DNA from: Alcaligenaceae bacterium
GTDB lineage: Bacteria; Pseudomonadota; Gammaproteobacteria; Burkholderiales; Burkholderiaceae_B
Assembly: GCA_947380655.1 (NCBI GenBank)
Contig: CANCRX010000028.1
Coordinates: 1 to 35,792 of the forward strand
DNA: 35,792 nt
Direction: 5' to 3'
The notes below the pieces were generated by a model. It searched no databases and had not been told where the DNA came from. It saw only the letters and a program-made list of their open reading frames with translations. This document shows, piece by piece, positions 8,251 through 15,557 of this stretch. The translations under genes were made by a program, and so were the position numbers. Position 1 is the stretch's first letter. Each line of letters begins with the position of its first letter.

Positions 8251-9597
8251 TTAACGGAACCAGAGCTTGACTGTATCGATCGTGCGACCAAAAAATCCTG
8301 CGCGCTCGATGGCGTCGAGTACTTCGAGTGGTTCGGTACGCAGCAGCTTGTCATCCAGCATCAGGGACAGCGTACCGACTTTCTGGCCCTGCGCCAACGG
8401 TGCGAGCAGTGGGTCGGGTCGCTTGGCGATCGGTTTCACATCACCTGCTTTGCCGCGCGGCACGGTTAACCAGAGCGGCTCCGTCACCCCCAGTTTGGCT
8501 AGCTCGGTTGTACCCTGCCAGACTTTAGCTTCTACAGCGGGATGACTCTTATCGAACAATTTAATCGTTTCAAAATTCTGGAAGGTCCAATTCAACAGCT
8601 TCAGGCTTTCTTCTGCGCGGGTGGCCGAACTATCAGAGCCCACAAGAATTGTGATGACACGACGATCACCACGTTTTGCTGTGGCGACCAGGCAATAGCC
8701 CGCTGCATCGGTATGCCCAGTTTTCATGCCATCAACCGAAGGGTCTGCCCATAACAGACGGTTACGGTTGGTCTGCTTAATCTTGTTGTAGGTGAATTCT
8801 TTGGTGGAGTAGTAATAAAAATAATCCGGGTGATCGACAATCATGCGTCGCGCCATGGTCGCCAGATCTCTGACGGTCGTGACGTGCTGTGGATCAGGCA
8901 GGCCTGTCGCATTCATGAAATTGGTATTGTTCATGCCCATGCGCTTGGCTTCTTCGTTCATGAGCGTAGCAAAGGAGGCTTCGTTACCCGATACGGCTTC
9001 GGCGAGTGCAACCGAGGCATCGTTACCAGACTGAATAATCACGCCTTTCAACAACTCATCAACATTAACCGGCTTGCGCGGTTCGATGAACATGCGCGAA
9101 CCTTTTGTTTTCCATGCAGCTTGAGAAACATTGACCTGCTGATCCATTGTCAGGCGCTTCTCATTGATCGCATTAAATGCAACGTAAGCCGTCATGATCT
9201 TGGTCAGCGATGCGGGCTCGATTTTCATATCAGCGTTGGAGGAGGCAACGATCTGACCGCTCGTCACATCCATTGTCATCCAGGCACGCGCAGCGATCGC
9301 AGGCGCGGGGATCGAGCTAAGCAGGCCAACTTGGACTGGCTCATTTGAGGGTGGCGTCGTCGCAGCCACTGCAGCGGCCGAGGGTTCTGCTACAGGCGGC
9401 TGAGTCTTAGGATCTTCCTTTTTAGCTGCGTCTTTCTTCGCTGTGTCTTTTTTGGAACTTGATGATTGGGCATGCGCAGACTCAATCGATACGAGTTGTG
9501 CCGCGCCTAGCGCGCACGCCAGGACAATAGCCGCCCCCATTGAGCACAGCGACGCCTGTGAGGTCGTGCGTGCAATCGATTTAAAGCAATTCATCAT
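8251..9597 (-). CDS. dacC: D-alanyl-D-alanine carboxypeptidase (PBP5/DacC type)
   Basis: This periplasmic penicillin-binding protein removes the terminal D-alanine from peptidoglycan pentapeptides. All three active-site motifs are present: S130-L-T-K133, S190-G-N192 and K292-T-G294. The C-terminal Peptidase_M15/PBP5_C-like domain follows, and the tail ends in an amphipathic 'RAGFFGRTIDTVKLWFR' stretch that probably holds the protein on the inner membrane. A signal peptide ends near A-H-A|Q (residue 43). A lysine-, alanine- and proline-rich linker (about 45-90) before the catalytic domain is longer than in E. coli DacA. Start is the ATG at 9597; a TTG at 9624 is less likely. A TATAAT on this strand at 9636-9631 could be its -10 box, though no good -35 is seen. 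Confidence 0.93.
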   Translation of the reverse strand: MMNCFKSIARTTSQASLCSMGAAIVLACALGAAQLVSIESAHAQSSSSKKDTAKKDAAKKEDPKTQPPVAEPSAAAVAATTPPSNEPVQVGLLSSIPAPAIAARAWMTMDVTSGQIVASSNADMKIEPASLTKIMTAYVAFNAINEKRLTMDQQVNVSQAAWKTKGSRMFIEPRKPVNVDELLKGVIIQSGNDASVALAEAVSGNEASFATLMNEEAKRMGMNNTNFMNATGLPDPQHVTTVRDLATMARRMIVDHPDYFYYYSTKEFTYNKIKQTNRNRLLWADPSVDGMKTGHTDAAGYCLVATAKRGDRRVITILVGSDSSATRAEESLKLLNWTFQNFETIKLFDKSHPAVEAKVWQGTTELAKLGVTEPLWLTVPRGKAGDVKPIAKRPDPLLAPLAQGQKVGTLSLMLDDKLLRTEPLEVLDAIERAGFFGRTIDTVKLWFR

Positions 9598-9631
9598 GGG
9601 GAATATCCGAGTCAAGCCAATCAAGATTCAA

Positions 9632-10285
9632 TTATAGGTAAAACAGCGCTTTCAAACGTGTTTGCACCAGTTGCCGCAGAACAAGTAATTTTCCATGAAA
9701 AAAGTGACCGGCCTCAGGTACCACAACAACAGGCATACCAATCGGGCGCGCCCAGTCCATGACTTCCGAAAGAGGCACAACCTCATCGTTTTCACCGTGG
9801 ATCACTAGCGCGTCTTCAGGTGCTTGTGAGTCGCCATGGCGAAAGCGCATCGCCGCCGAACCCGCCAGAATCACAATATCAGGCAGACGTTTAGCTTGTC
9901 CCTTCCATTGTGCATAGAGCTGCACACCAATCGAGGTACCAAACGAAAAGCCCCCCATTACCCAAGGCTTGGCTGCTACCTCAGGATAACGCGCGCGAAA
10001 CTGCTCGACCAGTGCCGCCATATCCAGCAACTCACCTTTGCCATGATCAAACGTTCCTGCCGAGGTGCCGATTCCACGAAAATTCGGACGCACGGCCAAT
10101 AGCCCGTGCTGAACACAGGCACGCGAAATTGTCGTGACAACTTTATTGTCACGCGTGCCACCCTGAGCGGGATTTGGATGCAAGATCAAGGCCCACCCAG
10201 TCGGCGCATTTTCTGGCCAATCCAAGGCGACGTCGATCACGCCCGCTAAACCGTCAAACGTCGTTACTTCAGTATGTGCAGCCAT
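9632..10285 (-). CDS. Alpha/beta hydrolase (COG2945-like)
   Basis: This 217-residue cytoplasmic hydrolase has no signal peptide. The nucleophile elbow is G112-F-S114-F-G116, the acid is probably D167 in 'GENDEVVP', and the histidine is H194 in 'EAGHFFHG', giving a complete Ser-Asp-His triad. The opening 'LILHPNPAQGGTRDNKVV' and 'RPNFRGIGTSAG' blocks are typical of the small conserved alpha/beta hydrolases common in Gram-negative bacteria, whose substrate is unknown. It lies 57 bases after the mla-type operon and 34 bases before dacC. It may belong to either unit. Confidence 0.87.
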   Translation of the reverse strand: MAAHTEVTTFDGLAGVIDVALDWPENAPTGWALILHPNPAQGGTRDNKVVTTISRACVQHGLLAVRPNFRGIGTSAGTFDHGKGELLDMAALVEQFRARYPEVAAKPWVMGGFSFGTSIGVQLYAQWKGQAKRLPDIVILAGSAAMRFRHGDSQAPEDALVIHGENDEVVPLSEVMDWARPIGMPVVVVPEAGHFFHGKLLVLRQLVQTRLKALFYL

Positions 10286-10317
10286 GAATGATTTCTGAAT
10301 TCAAAATTAATTACGAA

Positions 10318-10331
10318 TTTGTTTAAACAAA
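10318..10331. promoter_or_regulatory. 14-base perfect AT-rich palindrome
   Basis: TTTGTTTAAACAAA is perfectly self-complementary and lies in the 57-base gap between the PqiC-like lipoprotein gene and the alpha/beta hydrolase gene. As RNA it could form only a loop-less hairpin, and it is not followed by a T-run, so a protein-binding site is more likely than a terminator. A -35-like TTGTTT within it has no clear -10 partner. Confidence 0.3.
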
Positions 10332-10342
10332 ACATTGAAAAA

Positions 10343-10993
10343 CTATTTGCGCTTGAGCGCGACCGTCAGCCATTGTGCCATTTGTTCGACAGCCTGATCG
10401 GTCGCCTGACGCAGGGCATCGGCCCCGCCTGGCGCATCTTGCGTGACAGCGGGGATGGAGAGGTCAATCAACAATTGATCCATCACTTTCGTGCCGCGGA
10501 TCAACACCACCTGCAAGGTCAGATTACCTTTACTGGTTGCGCCATCTGGCGAAAAAGTTTGCTCAAAACGCTGGACATTGAGTCGAACCTGCGGAAAATC
10601 AGCTCCTACACTTTGCTGGAGAACAGCGCCCTGCAAGGACAAACGATCAACCACTCGTTGCGTAATCAGTCGCGCAGGGGGTGCGACCCATTGATAGGTG
10701 GTGTAGGCCTGAGGTTGGCCCGCATCACCGACTCGCCAGACCACCATGGTTTCATTCAACAGCACAGCAGACGCCGCAGCGGGGACCGCTATCGCTGGGT
10801 TAGGTGGCAAAGCGGTTTTGGGCGCTACGGTAACCGAGCCCAAGTCCAGTTGCTTGGGCGCACGCGCGCCCGCCCCGCCTGAGCAGCCAGCCAGCGTTGC
10901 ACTTGCAGCGACAACCATCGCTGCAGCCATTAAACGTTTAGCTAATGGTTGAGCCGCTATTTTCCATAACGATGGGATAGGTATATTTTTCAT
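10343..10993 (-). CDS. ABC-type transport auxiliary lipoprotein (PqiC/ABC_trans_aux family)
   Basis: This is a lipoprotein of about 216 residues with a lipobox L-A-G-C at residues 34-37, so it is processed by Lsp and anchored in a membrane. The mature part shows the ABC_trans_aux (PF03886) features 'LDLGSVTVAP', 'VWRVGDAGQPQAYTTYQWVAPPARLITQRVVDRL' and 'VDLS' core strands, as in PqiC/LetC proteins that work with MCE transporters. It is the last gene of mlaE-mlaF-mlaD. The start at 10993 has GGAG with a 6-base spacer; an ATG at 11005 overlaps the mlaD stop and would add four residues. In this order it takes the place often held by mlaC. It is likely an outer-membrane partner for the lipid shuttle. 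Confidence 0.88.
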   Translation of the reverse strand: MKNIPIPSLWKIAAQPLAKRLMAAAMVVAASATLAGCSGGAGARAPKQLDLGSVTVAPKTALPPNPAIAVPAAASAVLLNETMVVWRVGDAGQPQAYTTYQWVAPPARLITQRVVDRLSLQGAVLQQSVGADFPQVRLNVQRFEQTFSPDGATSKGNLTLQVVLIRGTKVMDQLLIDLSIPAVTQDAPGGADALRQATDQAVEQMAQWLTVALKRK

Positions 10994-11004
10994 AGTGGTC
11001 TCCA

Positions 11005-11898
11005 TTAACGGGCCGGCGTACTAAAACCAGCAAAACCCGATTCTCCAGGGCCTGCGGCGGCGCGTGGCAAGCCAAAAATCAAGGACTGCGGAGACTGGCC
11101 GAGCTGTCGGCTGGTCAAGGTAAAGGCTCGTGCAGCATCGGTCACACTGACTGATAACGCGGTCAAATCAGGCAAAGTCGACACGCGCAGTTGCGCAACC
11201 ATATCCTGAATGCTTTGCAAACTCAGCGTAGCCTGATTCATCGGACCATTTGGAGCATTTAACTTCGTGATGGAATCAGATAAGCCATCCATCAGTTTCG
11301 GGAATTTTTTCAGACCTGGCTCAATCATTTCAACTGAACGCGCCAGGCGATCCGTCAGCAACGCTGTGTTTTTCAATGACGCGGAAATCGAAGCAATATT
11401 TTCATCGGTGGTGAATTTTTCTACTTGCGTCAGGACTCGCTCCACCGTGGCCAGCATGCCGCCGCCCTGGGATTGAAGCCTTTCCAGAAAGCTTGGCTTA
11501 ATCGGTATTTCAGCCAGATGCTGTGCCGAAGAGTCCAACCTGACCTTTGAGGAACCATTGTCGCGTAGCTCCACATTAGAAATGCCTGTCACGCCTGCCG
11601 TGACGATTTCTGCCCAGGTTGCTTCGGTAACAGGGGCTTTGGGGTCGACGCCGATCAAGATACGCACCTGACCCGGCTTGTCCTCAATAAAACGCAAGGA
11701 TTCCACTTTGCCAACCGGCACCCCTTGATAGCGCACCTGTGACTGAACCGACAAGCCCGTGACAGGAGAGCTTGCAACCAGTTCATAGGGTTTGAGTGGC
11801 ACATTCTTTTTACTGATCCAGATCGCAGCAACAGCTGCCGCGATCAAAAATACCAGCGTAAAAAGACCTGCCAGCATGGCATGGCTACGATTTTCCAT
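11005..11898 (-). CDS. MCE-family lipid transport protein (MlaD/PqiB-like)
   Basis: This 297-residue protein has one N-terminal transmembrane helix (about residues 9-28) followed by an MCE domain (about 37-115, with 'YELVASSPVTGLSVQSQVRYQGVPVGKVESLRF'). The rest is a long helical C-terminal region that in MlaD relatives forms the hexamer tunnel. It would sit in the inner membrane facing the periplasm and pass phospholipid between MlaFE and its partner. It overlaps the ATPase gene by 14 bases. The length is nearer to the longer MlaD-like paralogues than to E. coli MlaD (about 180 residues). Confidence 0.9.
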   Translation of the reverse strand: MENRSHAMLAGLFTLVFLIAAAVAAIWISKKNVPLKPYELVASSPVTGLSVQSQVRYQGVPVGKVESLRFIEDKPGQVRILIGVDPKAPVTEATWAEIVTAGVTGISNVELRDNGSSKVRLDSSAQHLAEIPIKPSFLERLQSQGGGMLATVERVLTQVEKFTTDENIASISASLKNTALLTDRLARSVEMIEPGLKKFPKLMDGLSDSITKLNAPNGPMNQATLSLQSIQDMVAQLRVSTLPDLTALSVSVTDAARAFTLTSRQLGQSPQSLIFGLPRAAAGPGESGFAGFSTPAR

Positions 11899-12682
11899 GG
11901 GTCACATCCTTGACATCAAACTGACCGAGCGCACGTTCGCCACGCTCGCCGTGAAAAAAAGCTTCGATAAATGGGTGTTTGGTTTGCATGACTTGTTCGA
12001 TGGTTCCTTCTACCAGTACTTTCTTTTCCGCGAGAACCGCAACACGTGAAGCCAATGCACCAATCGTGTCGAGATCATGCGTGACCATCACTACCGTAAA
12101 TCCGAGCTCAGCATGCAAGGTTTTAATTAATTCACAAAACTCGTCCGAACGCTGCGGATCGAGTCCTGCGGTAGGCTCGTCAAGAAACAATAACTCAGGA
12201 TCAAGCGCCAAGGCACGTGCAAGTGCGACGCGCTTGATCATCCCTCCGGACAAATCAGAGGGCATGAGTGCCGCGTCGCGTGGGGTCAACCCCATCCAGC
12301 TCAGACGCATCAACACCACCTCGCGGATCAGATCTTCTGGCAAGTGATGGATCTCGCGCAAAGGCAGTGCGACATTGTCAAACACAGGAAGTGCCGAAAA
12401 TAAAGCACCTGCCTGAAACAACATCCCCCAGCGATGGGTTAAAGCGACCCGCTGAGCCCCGACGTAGTCATGCACAGGTCGACCAAACACCTTTACCTCG
12501 CCAGATTTGGGTGAGTCCAGCCCTAATATCTGTCTGAGTAGCGTCGTTTTACCCGAGCCTGACCCGCCCACCAACGCCAGGATTTCTTTTGGGAACACTT
12601 TCAAATTCAAATGTTCATGGACGACATGCGTGCCAAAGGCAGTCGTGAGATCTTCCACATCAATGATCGGCGCATCAACCAT
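11885..12682 (-). CDS. MlaF-like ABC transporter ATP-binding protein
   Basis: This 265-residue ATPase drives the MlaE-type permease. Walker A is G-G-S-G-S-G-K-T at 39-46, signature L-S-G-G at 144-147, Walker B LLFLDEP with D168/E169, and H-loop 'VMVTHD'. The unusual K-R after the signature ('LSGGMIKRVALARA') is characteristic of the MlaF/Ttg2A group. The start ATG shares a base with the mlaE TGA, so translation is coupled. Together with the neighbouring genes it forms an MCE transporter for retrograde or anterograde phospholipid movement. Confidence 0.93.
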   Translation of the reverse strand: MVDAPIIDVEDLTTAFGTHVVHEHLNLKVFPKEILALVGGSGSGKTTLLRQILGLDSPKSGEVKVFGRPVHDYVGAQRVALTHRWGMLFQAGALFSALPVFDNVALPLREIHHLPEDLIREVVLMRLSWMGLTPRDAALMPSDLSGGMIKRVALARALALDPELLFLDEPTAGLDPQRSDEFCELIKTLHAELGFTVVMVTHDLDTIGALASRVAVLAEKKVLVEGTIEQVMQTKHPFIEAFFHGERGERALGQFDVKDVTHGKS

Positions 12683-13809
12683 CAGATATTCATCTCATTG
12701 AAAATAATCGCATAGATCGCATCAATCAGAATCACACCCGTAATGGCCGTTACAACCGAAGCAGTGGTGCCTTTGCCAAGACTTTCAGTATTAGGTTCAA
12801 TGCGCAGACCAAAATGGCAGGCGACCAGAGCAATCCAGACGCCAAAGGTCACACCTTTAATCATGCCAATCCAGTAATTTTTGATCCCGATCGCATCTGG
12901 CAAGCGCTCAGCAAACCAGACCACGGAAAGCCCCAGCTGAAATTTTGCTGCCAGCATGCCACCGATCAAGGCCATCGCATCAGTCCAGATCACCAGCAAG
13001 GGCATCGTCAGTGCGAGCGCGAGCACTCGCGGCAAAATCAGCCGCTGCCCCTCGGAGATCCCCATCACGGCCATGGCGTCGAGTTCCTGGGTGACGCGCA
13101 TCACACCGATTTGTGCGGTAATGGAAGAACCGGAACGCCCCGCAACGAGAATCGCAGCCAATACCGGACCGAGCTCCCGCACAATCGCCACCCCGAGCAG
13201 CTTGACGATGAACTGCCCGGCACCGAACACCGCCAACTGCTGGGCAGATAAATAGGATAAGACGATACCGATCAAAAAACCAACCAGTGCAGTAATACCA
13301 AGCGCCTGCGCACCCGTGCGGAAGATTTGTGCGGATATTTCACGCCAGGGACCGCGTAACGGACGGGCCACAAACGAAACAAAGTTAAAAAGCAGACTGC
13401 CAAGCAACACCAGTAGCATTCGGCCGTGGTCAAAGGTCGTTAACAACCCCTGACCAAGCGTCCCTATCCAACCAAACCATTGCGTCGCATTGGGTGCAGG
13501 CGCCGCGGCAACAGGGTGTTCGGCCAGTATTTTGAACAAAGCCTGTTGCCCCGCAGAAAGCTCCGTTCCTGTGGGGATGACCTGCCCCCAATACTGCCAC
13601 AGCACTTGTGCGCCGACGGCATCAAGACGATTAATGCAAGACAAATCCCATTTGACCGCTGTCCCAACCGCTTGCAAGGCCACGCGACGACGGGCAACCT
13701 CACCACGCAGCGATAAAGCCTGCACGTTCCAGTCACCAGACAGACGACAAAGACCCGCCGATTGAGATACCGGCAAAGCCGATTCATCCGACTTTAAGGA
13801 CTTCACCAT
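12682..13809 (-). CDS. MlaE-family permease with N-terminal STAS domain
   Basis: This 375-residue protein has an N-terminal STAS-like domain (about residues 15-105; 'LSGDWNVQALSLRGEVARRR', 'WDLSCINRLDAVGAQVLW') fused to an MlaE permease (about 120-375) with about five hydrophobic segments. 'VRELGPVLAAILVAGRSGSSITAQIGVMRVTQELDAM' is the MlaE family signature. In E. coli the STAS function is a separate protein, MlaB; here it is built into the permease, as in several beta- and alphaproteobacteria. It is the first gene of the four-gene lipid transport unit. No Shine-Dalgarno is visible before the ATG. Confidence 0.92.
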   Translation of the reverse strand: MVKSLKSDESALPVSQSAGLCRLSGDWNVQALSLRGEVARRRVALQAVGTAVKWDLSCINRLDAVGAQVLWQYWGQVIPTGTELSAGQQALFKILAEHPVAAAPAPNATQWFGWIGTLGQGLLTTFDHGRMLLVLLGSLLFNFVSFVARPLRGPWREISAQIFRTGAQALGITALVGFLIGIVLSYLSAQQLAVFGAGQFIVKLLGVAIVRELGPVLAAILVAGRSGSSITAQIGVMRVTQELDAMAVMGISEGQRLILPRVLALALTMPLLVIWTDAMALIGGMLAAKFQLGLSVVWFAERLPDAIGIKNYWIGMIKGVTFGVWIALVACHFGLRIEPNTESLGKGTTASVVTAITGVILIDAIYAIIFNEMNI

Positions 13810-13843
13810 ATAGGATTAACTTTCACTAAAAAATCTCTTAATA

Positions 13844-13871
13844 ACCATACTTAACATCATAAAGCAGACAA
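13844..13871 (-). promoter_or_regulatory. Candidate promoter of the mla-type operon
   Basis: On the minus strand TTGTCT (13871-13866) and TATGGT (13849-13844) are separated by 16 bases. Each matches four of six consensus positions. The site is 35 bases upstream of the permease start, in the 118-base gap that also serves divergent birA. Confidence 0.4.
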
Positions 13872-13927
13872 GGGTCGTAAAATAGTTATTTGAGGTCTTG
13901 AAAAACTTAAATTTGAAGTCCGAAACA

Positions 13928-14755
13928 ATGATTGATGCGCTGACTCCTTTACTCCCCGGATTTACAAACGTACAGTGGCTTGCAAGCACCGGTTCGAGCA
14001 ACGCCGATCTTATGTTGCGGGCGCGTCAGCCTGCACACCCTCCTCTTCCCTGGCTACTCGGTGCGGATCACCAATCCGCTGCGCGAGGCAGAGCTGGTCG
14101 CGTCTGGCAAAACACTTCGGGCGCCACGCTCATGTTTTCGTGTGCCTTTGCGGTGGATTTGCCGGTTTCCGAACTACCTGGACTGTCACCCGTTATGGGT
14201 ATTGCAGCCTGTGAGGCGTTGCGCGCGCTCATCACTGAGCACGAGGGCGCTGAGACTCCCTCGCGCTCAGCTAGCCTGCTCAAGTTGAAATGGCCGAATG
14301 ATCTCTTATGGGGTCAAGCGAAACTCGCTGGCATTCTGGTTGAAGCAACAAGTATTCCTGGCTCAAGCATCCCTATCATTGTGGTGGGCATTGGGCTCAA
14401 CCTTAAAGATGCCGAAGCACGCAGCATCGCGCTCAACCGCCCGATTGCTGACTGGTCACAGATTGCTGATATCAGCTCCGTTCAAATCGTAGCGCGTATC
14501 GCCCAGGCATGGTCAGAGGCGATCAAAATCTATGCGACCGAGCGCTACGCTGCTTTTACCAAGCGCTTTGATCGTGTCGATGCACTGGCTGGTCAGCAGA
14601 TCGATGTAAAAGACCATGAAACCATCTTACAAACAGGGATCGCTATTGGCACTGATTCCATTGGCCGGCTATTACTACAAACCGAACAAGGCGTCTCAGC
14701 CGTGATGGTTGGCGATGTCTCCATACATAGCGCTGCCTCAGCCGCTGCGAATTAA
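13928..14755 (+). CDS. birA: Biotin--[acetyl-CoA-carboxylase] ligase (BirA, catalytic type)
   Basis: This 275-residue enzyme activates biotin to biotinyl-AMP and attaches it to biotin carboxyl carrier proteins. The biotinyl-AMP loop 'GRAGRVW' is at about residues 54-60, 'KWPNDLLW' at 121-128, and 'KLAGILVE' at 132-139. The N-terminal helix-turn-helix of E. coli BirA is missing, so this is a monofunctional class I ligase that should not repress transcription. The start at 13928 is the first ATG; a TTG at 13898 has a poorly spaced purine run. It is 10 bases upstream of coaX, the usual pairing in Bordetella-like genomes. Confidence 0.94.
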   Translation: MIDALTPLLPGFTNVQWLASTGSSNADLMLRARQPAHPPLPWLLGADHQSAARGRAGRVWQNTSGATLMFSCAFAVDLPVSELPGLSPVMGIAACEALRALITEHEGAETPSRSASLLKLKWPNDLLWGQAKLAGILVEATSIPGSSIPIIVVGIGLNLKDAEARSIALNRPIADWSQIADISSVQIVARIAQAWSEAIKIYATERYAAFTKRFDRVDALAGQQIDVKDHETILQTGIAIGTDSIGRLLLQTEQGVSAVMVGDVSIHSAASAAAN

Positions 14756-14765
14756 TGTATCCGTC

Positions 14766-15557
14766 ATGATTGTTCTTCTGGACGTTGGCAACAGTCGCAT
14801 CAAACTCGGTTGGCAACATCCGTCAATGGGTCGTGAGCCGGCCGTTCATGCAATAGCACTTCGACCACTGGAGGCGCTGCCTGACTTACTACGCAAATGG
14901 TTAAACGCGTTACCCATGCCTGCAACGGGTGCCTGGGGCGTCAATGTTGCAGGTAGCGTAGTCGGTCAGCGTGTCGAACAAGTTTTGCTGGAGTCAGGTG
15001 CTCCTGTCCAGTGGCTGCTTGCCTCGACGCAACAATTTGAAGTGCGTAACGCCTATGAAAATCCCGGGCAACTCGGTGCAGACCGCTGGTCTGCCCTACT
15101 CGGTCTGGCCGAACACTTAGCGGATCCGACAGGAACCGCCACGGATAAACGGCTTGCACCCTCGGTCCTTGCAACGTTCGGCACTGCGACCACGATTGAC
15201 ACCTTGAGCCCTGCGAGCGTATTTGAAGGTGGACTGATATTGCCCGGTCCCGCTCTCATGCGCCAATCTCTTGCGCAAGGCACCGCCAATTTGCCCCTCG
15301 CAAATGGGGCGGGTAACAGCTTCCCTAAAAACACGCTTCAAGCCATCTCTACCGGTGTCGTTGCCGCTCAGGCTGGTGCAGTATGGCGACAGTGTCAAGT
15401 TGCCGAGCAGCTATATAACGCCCCGCCCAAGCTCTATGTCAGCGGCGGCGGATGGCCCGAGGTCGAAACTGAAATCAGAACCAGGCTCTCACACTTGGAT
15501 ATTCGCTTTATCGCAAATCCTGTACTGGACGGACTCGCACGGATGACTAAAAGCTGA
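14766..15557 (+). CDS. coaX: Type III pantothenate kinase CoaX (Baf homologue)
   Basis: This enzyme phosphorylates pantothenate, the first step of coenzyme A synthesis. The 263-residue sequence begins with the acetate/sugar-kinase-like ATP motif 'LLDVGNSRIKLGW' (catalytic-type Asp at residue 6). It also has 'NPGQLGADRW', 'TFGTATTIDTL' and 'FEGGLILPGPALM', which are CoaX blocks. In Bordetella the same gene was named baf for an effect on pertussis toxin expression. The start at 14766 gives the normal family length; upstream in-frame starts would run into birA. Its TGA is immediately followed by the reverse-complement stop of the autotransporter gene. Confidence 0.93.
   Translation: MIVLLDVGNSRIKLGWQHPSMGREPAVHAIALRPLEALPDLLRKWLNALPMPATGAWGVNVAGSVVGQRVEQVLLESGAPVQWLLASTQQFEVRNAYENPGQLGADRWSALLGLAEHLADPTGTATDKRLAPSVLATFGTATTIDTLSPASVFEGGLILPGPALMRQSLAQGTANLPLANGAGNSFPKNTLQAISTGVVAAQAGAVWRQCQVAEQLYNAPPKLYVSGGGWPEVETEIRTRLSHLDIRFIANPVLDGLARMTKS

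Noticed and set aside
8830..9348. 172-codon open frame on the plus strand
   Set aside because: Antisense to dacC, which has all three penicillin-binding motifs.
9631..9659. Full dacC promoter around the minus-strand TATAAT
   Set aside because: The -10 is perfect, but the only -35-like sequences (TTTGAA/TTGAAA) leave a spacer of 13-14 bases.
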